A stretch of 64,000 nt of DNA from Stromatinia cepivora (lineage: Eukaryota > Ascomycota > Leotiomycetes > Helotiales > Sclerotiniaceae): positions 988,913-1,052,912 of the forward strand of contig RCTD01000024.1 of the NCBI GenBank assembly GCA_014898415.1, written 5' to 3'. The position numbers and the translations under genes are program-made. Below are positions 13,401-27,338 of the stretch, piece by piece. Position 1 is the first letter of the stretch; each line of letters opens with the position of its first letter. The notes under the pieces were generated by a model. That model searched no databases, was not told where the DNA came from, and saw only the letters and a program-made list of their open reading frames with translations.

Positions 13401-16400
13401 TTGAATCAAAAGAAAATGAATAAAAATTTCATTAATTCTTTAAGATCTTTAATTAATATTATTATTTTGGATATTCAATATAATCAATTAGGGGTATATT
13501 CTATAATAATAAAAGTATATTATTTGTTTAATAATATTTTGTTTAATAATTGTAATATTATATATATTATAAACGATATATTTTTATTGAATGATCATCA
13601 ACATCGATTATCTAATTCTAATGATTTTATAGAAATAAACATTTCCAGTTTCCAAATCCTAAAATATAGAATTTGTATTATTAAAAAGATTATTAAAAAA
13701 GAAAATTATTTTAATAATAATCTAATCTTGAATGATATAATATTTATCCCTGATTTTTATATCAATATCGTTTTGGAAACTTGATTAAAAAAAGCCAATC
13801 TATAATTCTTAAAATATAATTATATTTTTTGTAAAAAAGATTATATAAATAATATAATAATTATATAATATATTTATACTAAAAATCTTATATTTTTAAA
13901 ATATAAATTATTTTCTATTTATTCAAATATTTTTTTATCTATTTTTTTAAATAATCCTTTTGTAATATATTTAACAATGAATAGAAAAATAAACAAAATA
14001 TTTTATTATTTTTATAATTCATTTTTTCTAAGAAAAGATACAAATAAAATGTAGTATAAATATTTCAAGTATTTGAGGAAAAAAGCTTTTGAATATTTAG
14101 TATTTGTAATATAAAATATCAAAATAAAAGGTATTATTTATTTCAATTATATTAATTATATTTGTATTTATATAAAACAAGTTATTTCTTGTATTCCAAA
14201 TAATTATTAGTTACCTCAACTTTTCTATAAAATCTAATAAAATCTTTTTAATTTTGATAAAGGATATAATAATATATTATAATTTTTATTGATTAAAGAA
14301 ATATATTATAATAAAATCTTTTTATATTTAATCTATTACAAAATATATAATAAAGTATTTGTAATTATTTAAAACTTTATAATCTAGATTTATTGTAAAT
14401 ATAATCTAACAATCATTATAATCAAATAAAATAATGATATATTTGTTATTGGAATTATGAGAGTAATATTATTTGAGAAATGAATCAAACAAGAAAATAT
14501 CGAATTCGAATTATCCTTATTTTATATATATAAACTTAATAAAGGATCAGAATATATAGGATAAGAAATAATTATAAAATAAATAAAAATATAAATCATA
14601 ATAGATTTATTAAATAAATTATAAATAGAAATAATATAAATAATTATTTATTTATATAATATAAATCCTTTGAAGGTCAAATCCTTCAAATCATCTAATA
14701 AGATATTTGATATATAATTCTATAATTACCTTTACAAAAATAATCCTTTATTTATAAAGAAAATATTTAACGATCTTTATTTCAATTGGAATAAAATCTA
14801 TAAATATAAATATCAAATTTACCTTTTGGAGAAATATAGAAAAACTGGAATTAATAGGAAATAATATAAAATCAATCTTCAAGTATATATTAAATATTTA
14901 ATGAATTATATTCCAAATATATTGATCTATTGTATATAGATATTCAAATTCGATAGAATTATTATTATTCGAAATATAATGTTCAATAAAGAATTCATTT
15001 ATTATATAGATTTTATTAATCAAATGATCAATATTTATATTACAAAAAAACTTAAATAGTTTACTAAAATCCTTAATTTACAAGATTATATCGAAATGAA
15101 TAAAACGATTATTCAAAATAAAAATAATCATAAAGATTTTATTCATTTATTTATTTTCACGAATCAAAAAACTCTTGATTTATTTATCAAATATATTTCA
15201 GATCTATTATTTATAAATAAATTGATCTTAAGAATAAATATAAATCTAAAAGATAATAATAAAAATAAAAAAATCGATTTAGGATTATTCAATCTATTTA
15301 ATCTTTTAGATAATAAGGATAAGGTATATAATAAAGATATATAAATATCAATCGATTCTTTTATTAAAGAAATTAAAGAAATTAATTCTTTTATTAAAAA
15401 ATAATCATATTTTATAAATAAAGATATTAATATTGTTTAAAAAGATATCTATAATAATAATATAGATTCCAATTTTATCGAATATATTGATATAAAGAAT
15501 ATAAAGTATAAGTCTATTGATTATACTATTGAAATTCTTTATAATATATATAAAAAAAATTTAGAAACTATTTCAATTGATTAATCTCAATATTCTAAAA
15601 GGAAATATATATACTGAAATAATCAATCAAAGTATTCTATAAAAGAAATCCAATTATTATAAAGATTACTATACCCTATATATTTATTTGATTGATTTAT
15701 AAAGGATTTATGGATTCATAATCTCAAATAAATATTTAAGAAAACTTGTATTATAAAGATTGAAATATTTAGAGCTTAAATTAATCCATCTAAATTTCAA
15801 TTATACGATTATCATTTGAAATCATCTTTTTTCCGGGAATTATTTAATTCTTATATTTTAGAGTAATTAATATATATATAAAGGCAATTATATATATAAT
15901 AATATTATTAAGGGAATAATCTTAATACTGGATTTTATATAGGAATTATTATATTTCAAAGAATAAATTCAAGAGGATTATTTTATTTAAATAATTTTTA
16001 TTTTATATTTTAATTTGATCAATAAGGAATAAATAATATAAAAGAGTATTCTTAATTTGTAATAATTCATAATATAATTATTATTGGAATTAAAACAAAA
16101 TCATTATTATCTTTTATCTGATCTATAATCAATAGATTACAAATAATATCATTTCCTCGAATTCATATATTTATAGTTCCAAAATTACTTTGTTTTTATT
16201 ATCAATTAAAAAATCATCAAATAAAATATTGGTTTAAATAAAATTACAATCTTAAGATTAATAACCTTAAGATTAGAAAAACCTAATATGAAATCGATTC
16301 TAGATCGGAATCTACAAAACCGATTTCCCTTTAATAAATGTTTATATATAAATACAATAATCAAAATCTAATCATTTATTATTACTTACATTTAATAATA

Positions 16401-17720
16401 CAAAAAGATCTTCAGATTAAAAATACTATTGAGATTATTTACATCATTATATTAATAAACCAATCATTCTAAATTGTAATAATAATTATCGCTAAATACA
16501 ATCTTGAAACAAAATAATACAATATAATCAATATCTTCATCAATACTCTATACAATCCTTTTGATACCTCAATTATATATTATCTATTTGATAAATATAA
16601 GATTCTAAATAAAAATATTATAATCAATTAAGCTTTATATAATCTACAAGATTCCCCAGTTATATAGTTTAAGGATTTCATTCAAATACTTAAAAAATTA
16701 GAATTGATATAATATAAAAAGAAATTATATTTATATATTAATCCAGAGTATATCATCATAATTCTTTTCTTTATAGATAATATTTAGATTATTTATTATA
16801 AAAAAAACAAATCAATTACCATAAAGATTATCGAAGAAATCAAAATTGTATATAAACTACAAGACCTAAAAAACATTAAATGATTTTTAAGTATATATAT
16901 ATTTTATAATCGATTTAAGAAAAAGCTGTGGTTAATTTATAATATATATATTAAAAAGATTATTAAGAAATTCAAAGCAACAAATGGAATAATAAATATA
17001 TTATTCCCGATAATAGTATTTCGGAAAAATCAAGGTTAAGTTCCTGTATATATTATAAAAATATATCAAGAGAAAATGAGCTCAATATTATATCTTGTAA
17101 TCATTATAAGAATGGATATATTATTCGCTGTTTTATAATTGAACTACTATCCGACCAATCCATTGAATAATTATATAAAAGTTATCGATCATTATTTATA
17201 ATATCTATGGAATATAAGGTATCTTGTAATCTAATATAGCGATAATCAAATACCATAATTTTTTGTTTTCTTAGATATTTCTTTTGCGGATGATTCAGAT
17301 ATTTGTTAATCATTTTAGGAATATATTATATCCCTTTTCGGTAGCTTAATTGTATAAAAAATGTTCAAGTAAGATATTATAATTATTTCGATTATTAAAA
17401 TAGAACTTCTTAGAATCGAATATATATCAAAAGAAATTATGGCAATCTTATATTTCTTAAAAGAGATTGATTTAATAATGAAAGAATCTGTAATGATCTT
17501 TTATAATAATCAGCAAACGATCAGATTAATGGTTGATGAAAACAAATAGATCATTATGAAATTATATTATATTGATATTCAAAATATATGGTTATATCAA
17601 GAATATTTAAAAAGGAACTTTTATATAATCTATCTATTGATCATTAATATAATTATTAATGAATTCATCAAGAAGCTTATAAAACAAAAGTTCGAACATT
17701 TCTGATCCTTCCTCAATCTA
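13401..17720 (+). pseudogene. Copia-D pol: protease, integrase, RT, RNase H
   Basis: The protease tail is the 127-codon run at 13401-13784: HRLSNSNDFIEI, then LNDIIFIPDFYINIVLET, matching the copia 'LxDVxYVPxFxxNLVS' motif. GAG-pre-integrase follows near 14040 (YKYLxHLxEKAFEYL), then an integrase core to about 14900. RT spans about 16400-17000 with AxYxLETK, LYNLQDSPVI*F (ancestral LYGLRDSP..W) and IILFFIDNI in place of the palm FVDDI motif. RNase H follows to about 17720 with FADDSD, IEYISKE, DNQQTIRL-like NNQQTIRLM, and the terminal INEFIKKLIK resembling ADxLTKxL. Stops at Q, R and W sites and loss of the second palm Asp make it inactive. Confidence 0.82.
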
Positions 17721-19657
17721 TAAAATATAAATAATAGGATTATAAAGCTTGAATAACAATGATTATAAAGTTTGAATAATGATAATCTGGATCATAAAGT
17801 TTAAATAACAACAATCTAGAGTTTATATTTCTTTTCTTTAATATAAATAGAATAAATCTTATTTGATATCCTAGATCATTATACTTTTCTATAATATATT
17901 TTAATTTGTATATTTTATATCCATTAGAAAACAAAAAACAATCAAGGCCGATTATTTTTCTGCTTTTCATTTTTTTATCTTCGAAAAAGGATAAACTTCT
18001 TTTTAAATTTAATAATTTAAAGTTCAAATAAAAAAACCTTTGGATTATCTGTAATAATCAAAGAATGAAGAATAATTAAAGTAATTAAAACTATTAATAT
18101 TATCAATATTATAGAAGCCAAAAAACTATTTCTCCTTTTCCTTTTCTTTGAATATATTATCTATTCTTTTTTCCTTTTTTTTTCATTATTTTTTCTCTTT
18201 TATCTTTATTATTGTTTTCCGAAATTATAATATACTTTTTCTATTCAGTTTTTCAAGGATTCCAATAAGTAATACAATGAAGAGAAAGAAAATAATAATA
18301 TAAAGGCAAAAGAACAATTTCTTTTTTCTTTTCAATCTTTAGTATTATTTTCATTGTAATTCTGTATCCCTATTTGGATTATATAATTAATGATCAATAT
18401 ATTATGAAAATGGAAAATAAATGAAGAATTTATTTTTGAATTTTGTTAATAAATAATAATATAATAATCTATTAAAGAATAAAAGAAAACTGATAAAGGA
18501 ATATATAAATAAATATTATAATTTCAACACCGATGATTATTTGGTTTAGAAAAATCAACAAAGTATTCATTATAGAAATTATATCTTTCAACAATCAATG
18601 ACTTTATATATCGAATATATAAATAATAATTTTTTTCTTTATGATTCCCTTTATCTTTTGTTTTAATTAAAGAACCAATAATTTTCGATAACCTTTTTTC
18701 TTTCTTTTATTTATTTGATTTATTGTCCAAAAAACCCAATATCGAAGAATTGAATAGATTATTATTATTAGATGAAGAAATCCTTTCTTTTATCTTTTCT
18801 TTATCGAATAACCCTTGCCTCGATAATTACAAATATAAGATTAGTAAAACCTTTCAATTATAGAATAGGATTCAAGAAATCTACCTCCAAATTATTATCT
18901 GAATTTATAACAGATAATTAATCATAATGAACAATAATTCCTTTGACAAAGAGGAATAATTTCTGAAATAGATAACTATATATCATTTTAAAAATAGATT
19001 TAATTAAATCATACTCCCAAAAATCGATATTTTAATTTGTTATTTATATTGAATTTATTAATTTTTTTTATTCGATTTAATAATCCTTTGAAAAAGTATT
19101 AGGATCTTTTTTTATATTCGATTCTTTTAAAATTTTCTTTTCAATTATCATTTATTTAATACAATTGAAATTCGTTTATTTAACCTTCTTAAACCCTGAA
19201 ATCTTAAATATAATAATGATTAATAAAAACTTAATTAAAACAAAAACGAAAATATAAAAAAGGGATCTATATACCTTTAAAAATTCATTCATTTTATTTT
19301 ACCATTACAATCAATATATTATAATCTAACAATTATATACATTCTCAATTGTTATACTACAAGATCGATTATTCATTTATATTTTCCTAACAGAAAACTT
19401 TCTTTTTATAATTTAAAACCTTAATTTCGAAAAATATCGTAAATAATAAATCGAAAACCAAAAGAAATTTGTGATTTATATACAATCAAATTCTTCTCTA
19501 TTCCAAGGATACCAGAATCATTTCAGATTTATATATTACATTATTCCTTTGTTAATATTTGTCTATAATCGCCTTATATATTTATTTACGAATTATATGA
19601 ATTATCATTTTCTATACCTTTCCATTTATTTCAAATCGCTTTTTGATTTAGAGAGTA
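17721..19657 (+). other. 1.9 kb post-pol region of Copia-D, nothing recognised
   Basis: Between RNase H and the 3' LTR. It starts with short degenerate repeats of a GATTATAAAGTTTGAATAA type unit (about 17735-17810) and continues as pyrimidine-rich AT sequence. A 68-codon plus-strand open run sits at 19471-19677 overlapping the LTR, and a 95-codon minus-strand run at 17740-18027. Neither has recognisable homology. It could be an unrecognised insertion, a 3' accessory frame or long 3' UTR. Confidence 0.4.
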
Positions 19658-19966
19658 TATTATGGAAAGCTTTATGATCCCTTATATTTTATAAAGGATT
19701 AAAGTATATACTTTTTAATTAGAATAAAGGATTTATTAATTTTTATTAATTTATCAATTGATAAGGTAATCCTGATATCCTAATAAACAAAGATCTAATC
19801 TAATTAAGATATATATCAGTTAAATAATTATTTATTTGTTTTATATATATAGCTTTTGATTCATATAATCGAGGGTAAGTCATTCAATTCTTTTACTTTA
19901 TCAATCATGTGTACTATTTATTCCCCGATCCCTGAAAGTGCTCTGTAATCATATTATCCCGTGATA
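19658..19966 (+). repeat. 3' LTR of Copia-D
   Basis: 309 bp partner of 11685-11993, ending ATTATCCCGTGATA, followed by the TATTA duplication. Confidence 0.9.
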
Positions 19967-19971
19967 TATTA

Positions 19972-22640
19972 TTAAATAAAAAATAAAAATTAATAGAGAA
20001 ATGATATATTATTGTTATTGGGATTTAATGGATATAATATACAAAGATGATTCTAAGATATTATTCTTAAATATATTATATATATTAGAACTAAAAGTAA
20101 ATTTATTGTTAGAAAAAAAGATCTATGAAATAGAATTGCAAAAGGAATTCAATTTTCATTATATATATTTCAAAAAGGATAATAAGAAAATCATTTATAT
20201 TAAAATATAAAATAGAATATATATGATTTTATATATAATCAAAGGATACAAGGATACAGTTCTCTGTTCAAGTGTATATCAAAATGATCAGGAAAAAGGC
20301 TTTTCTTTAAAGATAATCGATAATATCAAAGGTATTGATAACGAATTAATATTCAAGAAAAAAAAAAGATATCTATTATAATATTAAAGATTCAATCATT
20401 TAGATCTAGATAAGATCAAGAATTTATATAAGGTATTCAATATAGCCAAATCAATAAAGGTCCCAATTGAATTAAATATTTGTAAAGTGTATATATTCAC
20501 TAAAATAATCAATTATATTCCGAAATAATTGAATCTGTATAAATCAAAGAAACTCGAATTTATATATTTCGATATTATAAGATTATTCCCAAAATCGATT
20601 CGAAGGAATCGTTATTTTATATTGATCATTGATAATTATACAAAAATAAATTGGATTATATCATTTAAACAAAAAGATGATATAATTCAAATATTGAAAA
20701 TTTGGAAAAAGGAAATGGAATTGATTATTAAAGAAAAGATCATTACAATCAGGATTGATAATGTATCAGAATTTTTATAAATTATTTATAAATGATTATT
20801 AAATATACAATCCGAAATTACAACAATTGTCTCCTTATATCAAAATGGATTTGTAAAACGGAATATAAGGATTGCAAAAATAGATATAAGAATAATACTA
20901 AAAGAAACTAAATTATTATTAAAGTTTTGAAATAAAGTTATAGAATATAATATTTATATCAGGAATTGTATTAATATTGATTCTGATATAAATAAAATAG
21001 ATTGATCCTTTATAAAAGTTTTTACAAATATAATATTAAATATAGAGATATATAAAGTTTGGGGGAACAAATATTATACTTATATTAATCCTAAGATTAT
21101 TCTGAAAGGGCAAAGATACAATAAGTTACGGGATATTTCGAAAATTAGTATATTCTTAGGATATTCAAAAGTTATGAATAAATATATCAAAATATATTCT
21201 TTAAAGCTAGATTATATATTTCGATTAAATAGAATAATTATAAATGAATTTTATTGAAAAGAAGATTTGGATTTTAAATTAAAAAATTATAAATCAGATC
21301 TACAAGGAATTAAGAATGTAAAGCTAGATCGAAGATTTCGTAGTAGATTAATAACAAATAAAGCATTTTCTTTATTTTTAATACCAAATGCGATATTTGT
21401 ATTATCTTTGTTTTAAGTATTCTCTCCAATAGATATTATACCGAGTTCAATAATTGTATTAAGCATTTTAATTGTCAAATTGAAATCAGGTAAATTAGAT
21501 ATATTAATATTAATATACAATAAAAATGAAAATGGCAATATCCAGAAGATAAATCAAGAATCTTCTTCCAAGGATATTTAAAGTAAATCTAAAATCATTT
21601 AAGATTGAATAAAAGGATATAATAAATCTTAAAGATGAATCTTTAAGATATCTAATATGAAAACGGAAAAAAGATATAAAGCAAAATCCTAAAGAAGAAT
21701 GAGAAAATAAGATTATAAGGGTATTGATTGTAATATCTATATAGACCAAAATTCAAGAAAATGTAGAATATATTATAATTATAATCCTAATCATTTATAA
21801 AATAGATCTTTATATTAAAAACAAAATCGTTTTAGATTTTATAATTTCGTTGATAGATATAGATAATATAGAAGATATAATATATCTGATCGAAGAAGTT
21901 CTGAGAATCAAAATATTAAGAATTTATAAAAAAGCAATATCGAATCGAGAATATTCTGAAAAATGGAAGGAAGTTATTTAAAAGGAAATTATATTTTTAA
22001 TTTAAAATAGTATTTGGGAAAAATATATACTCCTTAAAAAAAGTAATCTAATTTCGACGAAATGGATATTTATAATTAAGATAAAGGATAATAAAGTAGA
22101 ATGATTCAAGACAAGATTAATAATTCGAAGATTCAATTAGATATTAGAAAAAGATTACAACGAAATATTTGTATCAATAATGAAACTAAATATATTCAGA
22201 TTATTTCTAATTATCGTTACAAAGGAAAATTTGGAATACTTATATTTCAATATCAAAAATGTTTTTATTGAATTATATTTAAAAGAAGAAATCTATTTCG
22301 AATTATTTTAAGATATCAAAATCGAAAAGGGATATATATTACAAGTTTTACAAAGTCTATATAATTTGAAACAAATTGAAAGGGATTGGAGTTTATTATT
22401 GAAAAAAAAGCTTTTAGATATAAGTTTTATACAAAATTTGATAGACCTATATTTGTATATATTCAAAGACCATGATATAATATTATTGATATATATCAAT
22501 GATATCATTATTATATTATATATATTATTATAAATCATTTGATTCAATAAAAAACTATCAGTTTATTTTAATATTAAGAATTTAAAGGAGATTAATAAGA
22601 TCCTAGATATTAGAGTTATTTGTAAGAGAAAAGTATATAT
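19972..22640 (+). pseudogene. Copia-1 pol: protease, integrase, RT (middle piece)
   Basis: Resumes after Copia-D with the protease tail (ILFLNILYILELKVNLLLEKKIYEI, from LxxVLYVPGLxxNLLSxxRI). GAG-pre-integrase follows near 20370 (LDKIKNLYKVFNI), then the integrase core at about 20540-20940 (FDIIRLFPKSIRRNRYFILIIDNYT; later RIDNVSEFL, from a D-N-x-x-E motif). RT runs to 22640 with KWIFIIKI, DYNEIFVSI, LYNLKQIERDW and LLIYINDII, where YVDD is expected. It is cut at 22640 by Gypsy copy C and continues at 51104. Colinear with Copia-2 throughout. Confidence 0.82.
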
Positions 22641-22935
22641 TGTGAAAGAGGTAGGTCGAGATACGTACGTCCCGATAGTACGCTACAAGGGGAAATAGGA
22701 ATTGGAATTGATCAGATTATATTGTAGAGGTTTCAAGTAGTAAAATTAATAGATTTAAATAATAGTTTGGATTATATATAAATAAGGTATAAAAAGATTA
22801 GTGGAAAAAAAACAATTGATTTCTTTCAAAAAAAAAGGAATAGAATCCTCTTTTATATCTAACTATGAAGAGTTATATAATTATATAATTACGAATTAGC
22901 TATATATTAAACTTTGATATCCCAATTTTTTTATA
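22641..22935 (-). repeat. 3' LTR of Gypsy copy C
   Basis: 295 bp, TGTGAAAGAGGTAGGTCGAG on the plus strand through GATATCCCAATTTTTTTATA. The right terminus is the C-to-T form of CCCAACTTTCTCACA seen in the partner at 50809-51103. Confidence 0.9.
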
Positions 22936-23107
22936 TCCTTCTCTTTTCTGGAATATATATTCTATTTGGTTTCAGAATAACTATAAAAAGTAAAAACCAA
23001 AAAGATCAAAAAACAATTAAATTAGGAAAAGTCAATTAGAGTATTAGCAAACTAAAATGATGAATAATTTTTAAGATTGTCTTAAAAAAACAATATATTC
23101 TAGATTC

Positions 23108-26100
23108 TTATTAATCTAAATCTACTTCTATTGTTTTTCTACCAAATTCAATAGAAGTTTCAAGTTTTTGAAAAGTATTCTCATTATTCTCTCCATCTCC
23201 AACCTTTCTTAAATATTTAATCAAATGTTTTACAATAGATTTTATACTTGTAATCAGACTTTTTGATGATTTTTGAATACAATTTGAATAACGAATAGGG
23301 GCTTTTGGCGTTACAGACTTTTGTTTAATACTGGAGAAATAATTCTTTCTTTTATTGCTAAATCTTGTAAAAGATTTTTTTATTAAAAGATGATTTATCT
23401 ATTCTTTATTTAATCTATAATCCAGATTAGGGATTGAAGTGGTATCTTATATTCCAAAAGATCCAATTGGAAATGAATTAAATAATATTACAAATTAATT
23501 CTAAATCGATTTTCGTTCTACAACTTTTTTTCCCTTTCTAATAAGTTTCTTTAATGTAGATTAAGGTTTCCTAATAAAGGATTCTTTATTAATTAAATTC
23601 ATAATCTTCCAATTACCAGCATTTTCCTTATTAGGGAATTCATTATCTTCAAAATCCTTATTACGAAAAGCTTCTTGCTTTTGTAAAGGTATATTATAAC
23701 CTATAAATAATAATCGATCTCTTTATTGCTTTTCCTTGTTTTGGCATACTTCAAATTGGATGGCCAAATCTGTTATTGCAAGATTATATCATTATTTATA
23801 CCAAAATTCGAATTCATTATTATTAACTTCGAATAATCTATTTACTATTCCCTTCACAATATTAGAATCCTAAAATAAGTATTCTAAAAGAATTATAAAA
23901 AAATAATCTTATAAAATAAAATTGATATTAAAAGAAAAGAATCAAAGGATATAAAGATTTTCTTTATTAAGTTTATTTAATTTAAAAAGGATAATCTGAT
24001 TTTAAAAAGATTTTCAAAAGTTTTCATAAAAACTATTATCCTTTATATTCTTTTCGTTTAAAACTACAATTAAATAGAAAATCAATATCAAAATCGATTT
24101 ACAAAATCCAAAAGAGCTAATATATCTCAAAATAATATCTAATCGAATTACAATTACTCAGAATTCAGATCTAATCAAGGTCTTTTAATGAAACTAATTC
24201 TTTCGTTTAACTTTCTAAAAAGCTTCCCTTTTTATTGTTTAATTAAGATTATATTATAATTGATAAATAAAAGAATACTTTTTTAGAAATTCCCGAATTA
24301 AATTATTATTATTATTTAACTTATAAAAAGTAAGGATTTGATATTCTTCATAAAAACTTTTAATCAATTCCCTTGATTTAAAAAAATTGATCATAATAAT
24401 CATTCTTTTTGAAGTTTCTTTTTGTTTGTTTTTGGAAATTAGATAAAAAAGTTTAGAAAAGGAATAATAAAGATTAAATTTCTTATTATAATTAGAAAAA
24501 TATAATATAGATAAAGATATTGATATAAAATGGAACTTTTTATTCTTTTGAATATAGATAATAATATATTACAAAACAAAATTGTATTTTAAAAGAAATT
24601 GAATAATCGAAAAGTAATAATTTGGAAACAGATTTTCTTTAAAGATTTTGCGGAAATGCTATTTATAGGTAATGAGAATATCTTTATAAATATTTTGTAA
24701 ATCAAATTCATTTTTTTATTCAAAGATATATTAAAATAAAGGGATATATAGAATAAATTCATTCTTAAAGGATTCTCTATTTGATGATTTTAATAGAAAA
24801 AGATTATCTTTGAAAGCTTTATTAGAATCAGGAGAATGGAAGTTTTTTATTAAGCCGAATCGATTAAAACTAAGGGTTTGCTTTGATTATTCCAAAGCTA
24901 AGGATTGATATAGATAGAATCAAAAATAAAATGCCCTTATCAACTTTATTTTATTAATATATTTTCGATTTCTGGTAATAATAATCAATCTGTTTTGTAA
25001 TTCCTTAGTCGAAATATACTTCAATTTTAAATCGAAAAGTTTTATTAGGATATATAAATAATATATATATAAAGCATTTATAATGATTTGCTTTTTCAAT
25101 AATATAATAACTTTTTATTCTATTTAATCGATAATATATTTATTGTCTATTAAAAAATATTATTTTTTTCAAATTAATAATCTAAATTATAAGAGTAACT
25201 TTTCAATTTCTATAAAGAATTTAAAACCGTTTTAAAATTGTTGGAGATTAAATTATTATCATTTAAAACAAATTCAATATTATAATCAACCGTATAATAA
25301 CAAAATATGAATTTATTCAGAATAGATAAATAAAAAAAGGTTTTTTTCGAAAAATCAAAATGATAACCTTTCTTTTCCTATTTATCGATATTCGCGATTA
25401 TAAACTCCGAAATTAATATAATCATTTGGGAATAGAAAAATCAATATATATAAAGAATATCTAATATAATAATTACTTTTAATTATTCTTTAATATTAGA
25501 TTCTTTTTTATCATTATTATTATTGAAAAATACTGGAGCAATTTTTATAATAATTATTTCGCAAATAAACTTATTTCTTTATTAAACTTCAAAGAGATTT
25601 TCGTTTTCACAATATTCTTTCAGAAACCCGAAATTATCGAAAATAAGTTTACAGATTTTAAGGATAGGATTCTATATAAAATTATAAGGAAAAGATATCT
25701 AATCTTTTTTATTCTTTATATCAATTTTCATAATGAATTTATATATAATATAGAAATCTATAGGATTATACTTTTTGGCTTCTTTGCTTTTTTTTTATAT
25801 AAAGTATTCGGTTATATACCTATTCAGAAACTTTATAAGAATTTGAAGGCTGAAATAAAAAGTATAATAGATTATATCCATTCTTATTGAAATATTATTT
25901 AAATTTATATTTTCCGATCAAAAACAAATGAAAACTTTTTTTTAAACAATTGTTCAAATTCTTTCGAGATTTTTAAGATCTTCTTTGATTTTATTATAAT
26001 ATTATTCAATAAATTGAATTGTATTATTGTTTTTAATAAAATAACCAGTTTTGAAAAGATTAATTGCTTTATAGAGCTTCTGATCTTCGATTTGATCTTT

Positions 26101-26292
26101 TATTTTATTCGTAAAGTTTTCAATGAGATCAATAATACTTATAAAGTAATTGAATTATTATTCAAAAGTATTATATTTTTTTTTAACTTTAAAAGTTTTA
26201 ATGAATATGAATACTTTGATTTCGCTATTAAAGGAATGATTTTTGTATTGGATAAGAAAAGAGATGTTATTGCTAATAGAGTAGAAGGCTAT
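23108..26292 (-). pseudogene. Gypsy-11kb ORF3 of unknown function, copy C
   Basis: A sense frame of about 1,060 codons between integrase and the 3' LTR, colinear with copy B 34588-37774. The best-preserved part is the C-terminal third (minus strand of about 23880-23110), which includes NEFEFWYK, IQFEVCQN, NWKIMNLINKESFIRK, TRFSNKRKNYFSSIKQKSVT, RYSNCIQKSSKSLI and LRKVGDGENNENTFQKLET. It is basic and Ser/Lys/Asn-rich. Stops sit mostly at CAA/CAG/TGG-derived sites. The proposed start is ATA here (26292-26290), ATG in copy A. No known domain recognised. An env-like, gag-like or captured host gene are all possible. Confidence 0.7.
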
Positions 26293-26488
26293 AGTTTGAT
26301 TAAATCCTTTTTCAAATATTATATTAAAACTTAAATAAAAGCTTATATAAATAATAAAATAAGTATAAATAAAAAGTTGATAATTTTAAATCAAGTTATT
26401 AAAGAAAACAGATTTAAAAAGAAAATATTGAATTATTCAAGTACTATTCAGGAATTATTTATAAGTTATTCAAAAGCAAGGTTGATAA

Positions 26489-27314
26489 TGTAAGAAAGTT
26501 GGGATATCAAGGCCTAACACATAGCTAGTTCGTAGTCATATGGTTATATGACTCTTCGTAGTTAGATATAAGAAAAAACTCTATTCCTCTTTCCTTGAAA
26601 AAAATCAATCGTTTTTCCATTAATCTTTATAAGAATTTCTAATAAGTTTATTAAATCACTTAATAATATTAACCGAACCGATGGTTATATGATCACGTGA
26701 TATATTAATAATATAATTTAATATTATTAAATTTTATTATTATATGAAATCTCGATCATATATCATATTAGAATGATTTATAATGGAATAGAATGTGATG
26801 GAAGTGTATAGAACTTTCTTATTTCTAAGGTTAAATATTATTAGTTACTATTTCATTTCATTATATAAAATGATTCTATAAGATTCGATTTAAATCGATC
26901 TTATTTATAATCATAGAATATTATAGAATTTCATAGAATCTTATCAAATACTATAAATAAGAAGATTTTCTTCAAAGAATTCTTCTGAAAAACAAGCAAA
27001 ATAAATTCAATATTCAATACACTCATATTTTGACTTCAACCATCATATATTCGATTACCCTTTTAAGCTATATAACTAAGTCTTCCACTATAATAATAGT
27101 GAATAGTATTATTATTATATTATTCATTATTATTAACCAATCAACCTCCTCCAAGAATCTTTTTGTATTTCATTTGTATACAACCCAAATCATTATCTAA
27201 ATCTATTAGTTTTACTATTTGAAGTCTTTATAATGTAATCTAATCAATTTCAATTCCTATTTCCTTTTACAATATACTATCAGGATATATATATCTCGAT
27301 TTACCTTTTTCATA
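26489..27314 (+). repeat. 5' LTR of Gypsy copy B, interrupted by a solo LTR
   Basis: Begins TGTAAGAAAGTTGGGATATC and ends CTTTTTCATA. The 292 bp LTR is split at 26627/27157 by a 529 bp insertion with an ATCTT duplication. The uninterrupted partner is at 37948-38239. Confidence 0.9.
26628..27156 (-). mobile_element. Solo LTR (529 bp)
   Basis: Insertion within the copy B LTR flanked by ATCTT at 26623-26627 and 27157-27161; the undisturbed LTR at about 38080 gives the empty site. On the minus strand it begins TCTTGGAGGAGGTTGATTGG and ends ATTCTTATA, close to the TGTTGGAGG...ACA form of copia LTRs. It has no coding content. It contains ATGATCACGTGATAT near 26688. It is less AT-biased than its surroundings, suggesting late arrival. 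Probably left by LTR-LTR recombination. Confidence 0.75.
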
Positions 27315-27318
27315 ATAA

Positions 27319-27338
27319 TGATTTATATAAGATTCAAA
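27319..27338 (+). promoter_or_regulatory. Primer-binding site of Gypsy-11kb (inferred)
   Basis: Begins four bases after the 5' LTR: TGATTTATATAAGATTCAA here, and a less mutated TAATTTATACCGGATTCGAA on the minus strand near 50785-50805 of copy C. The ancestral form would be complementary to a tRNA 3' end with a TTCGAATCC T-arm and terminal CCA. The tRNA species is not identified. Confidence 0.5.

Larger units (their letters stand above)
11685..19966 (+). mobile_element. Copia-D, complete but decayed Ty1/Copia element
   Basis: An 8,282 bp element with 309 bp LTRs (11685-11993 and 19658-19966) and a perfect TATTA duplication at 11680-11684 and 19967-19971. The empty site is visible in Copia-2 near 41865-41875. 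Domain order on the plus strand is gag with a knuckle-like region, protease, GAG-pre-integrase, integrase, RT, RNase H, which is the Ty1/Copia order. About 1.9 kb separates the end of RNase H (about 17720) from the 3' LTR, unusually long for a copia element. Confidence 0.88.

Noticed and set aside
26014..26334. 106-codon plus-strand frame, also seen at 34543-34938 minus (131 codons)
   Set aside because: Both are antisense to ORF3 of the Gypsy family. The sense frame is the one that continues for about 1,060 codons and keeps RIP-type stops.
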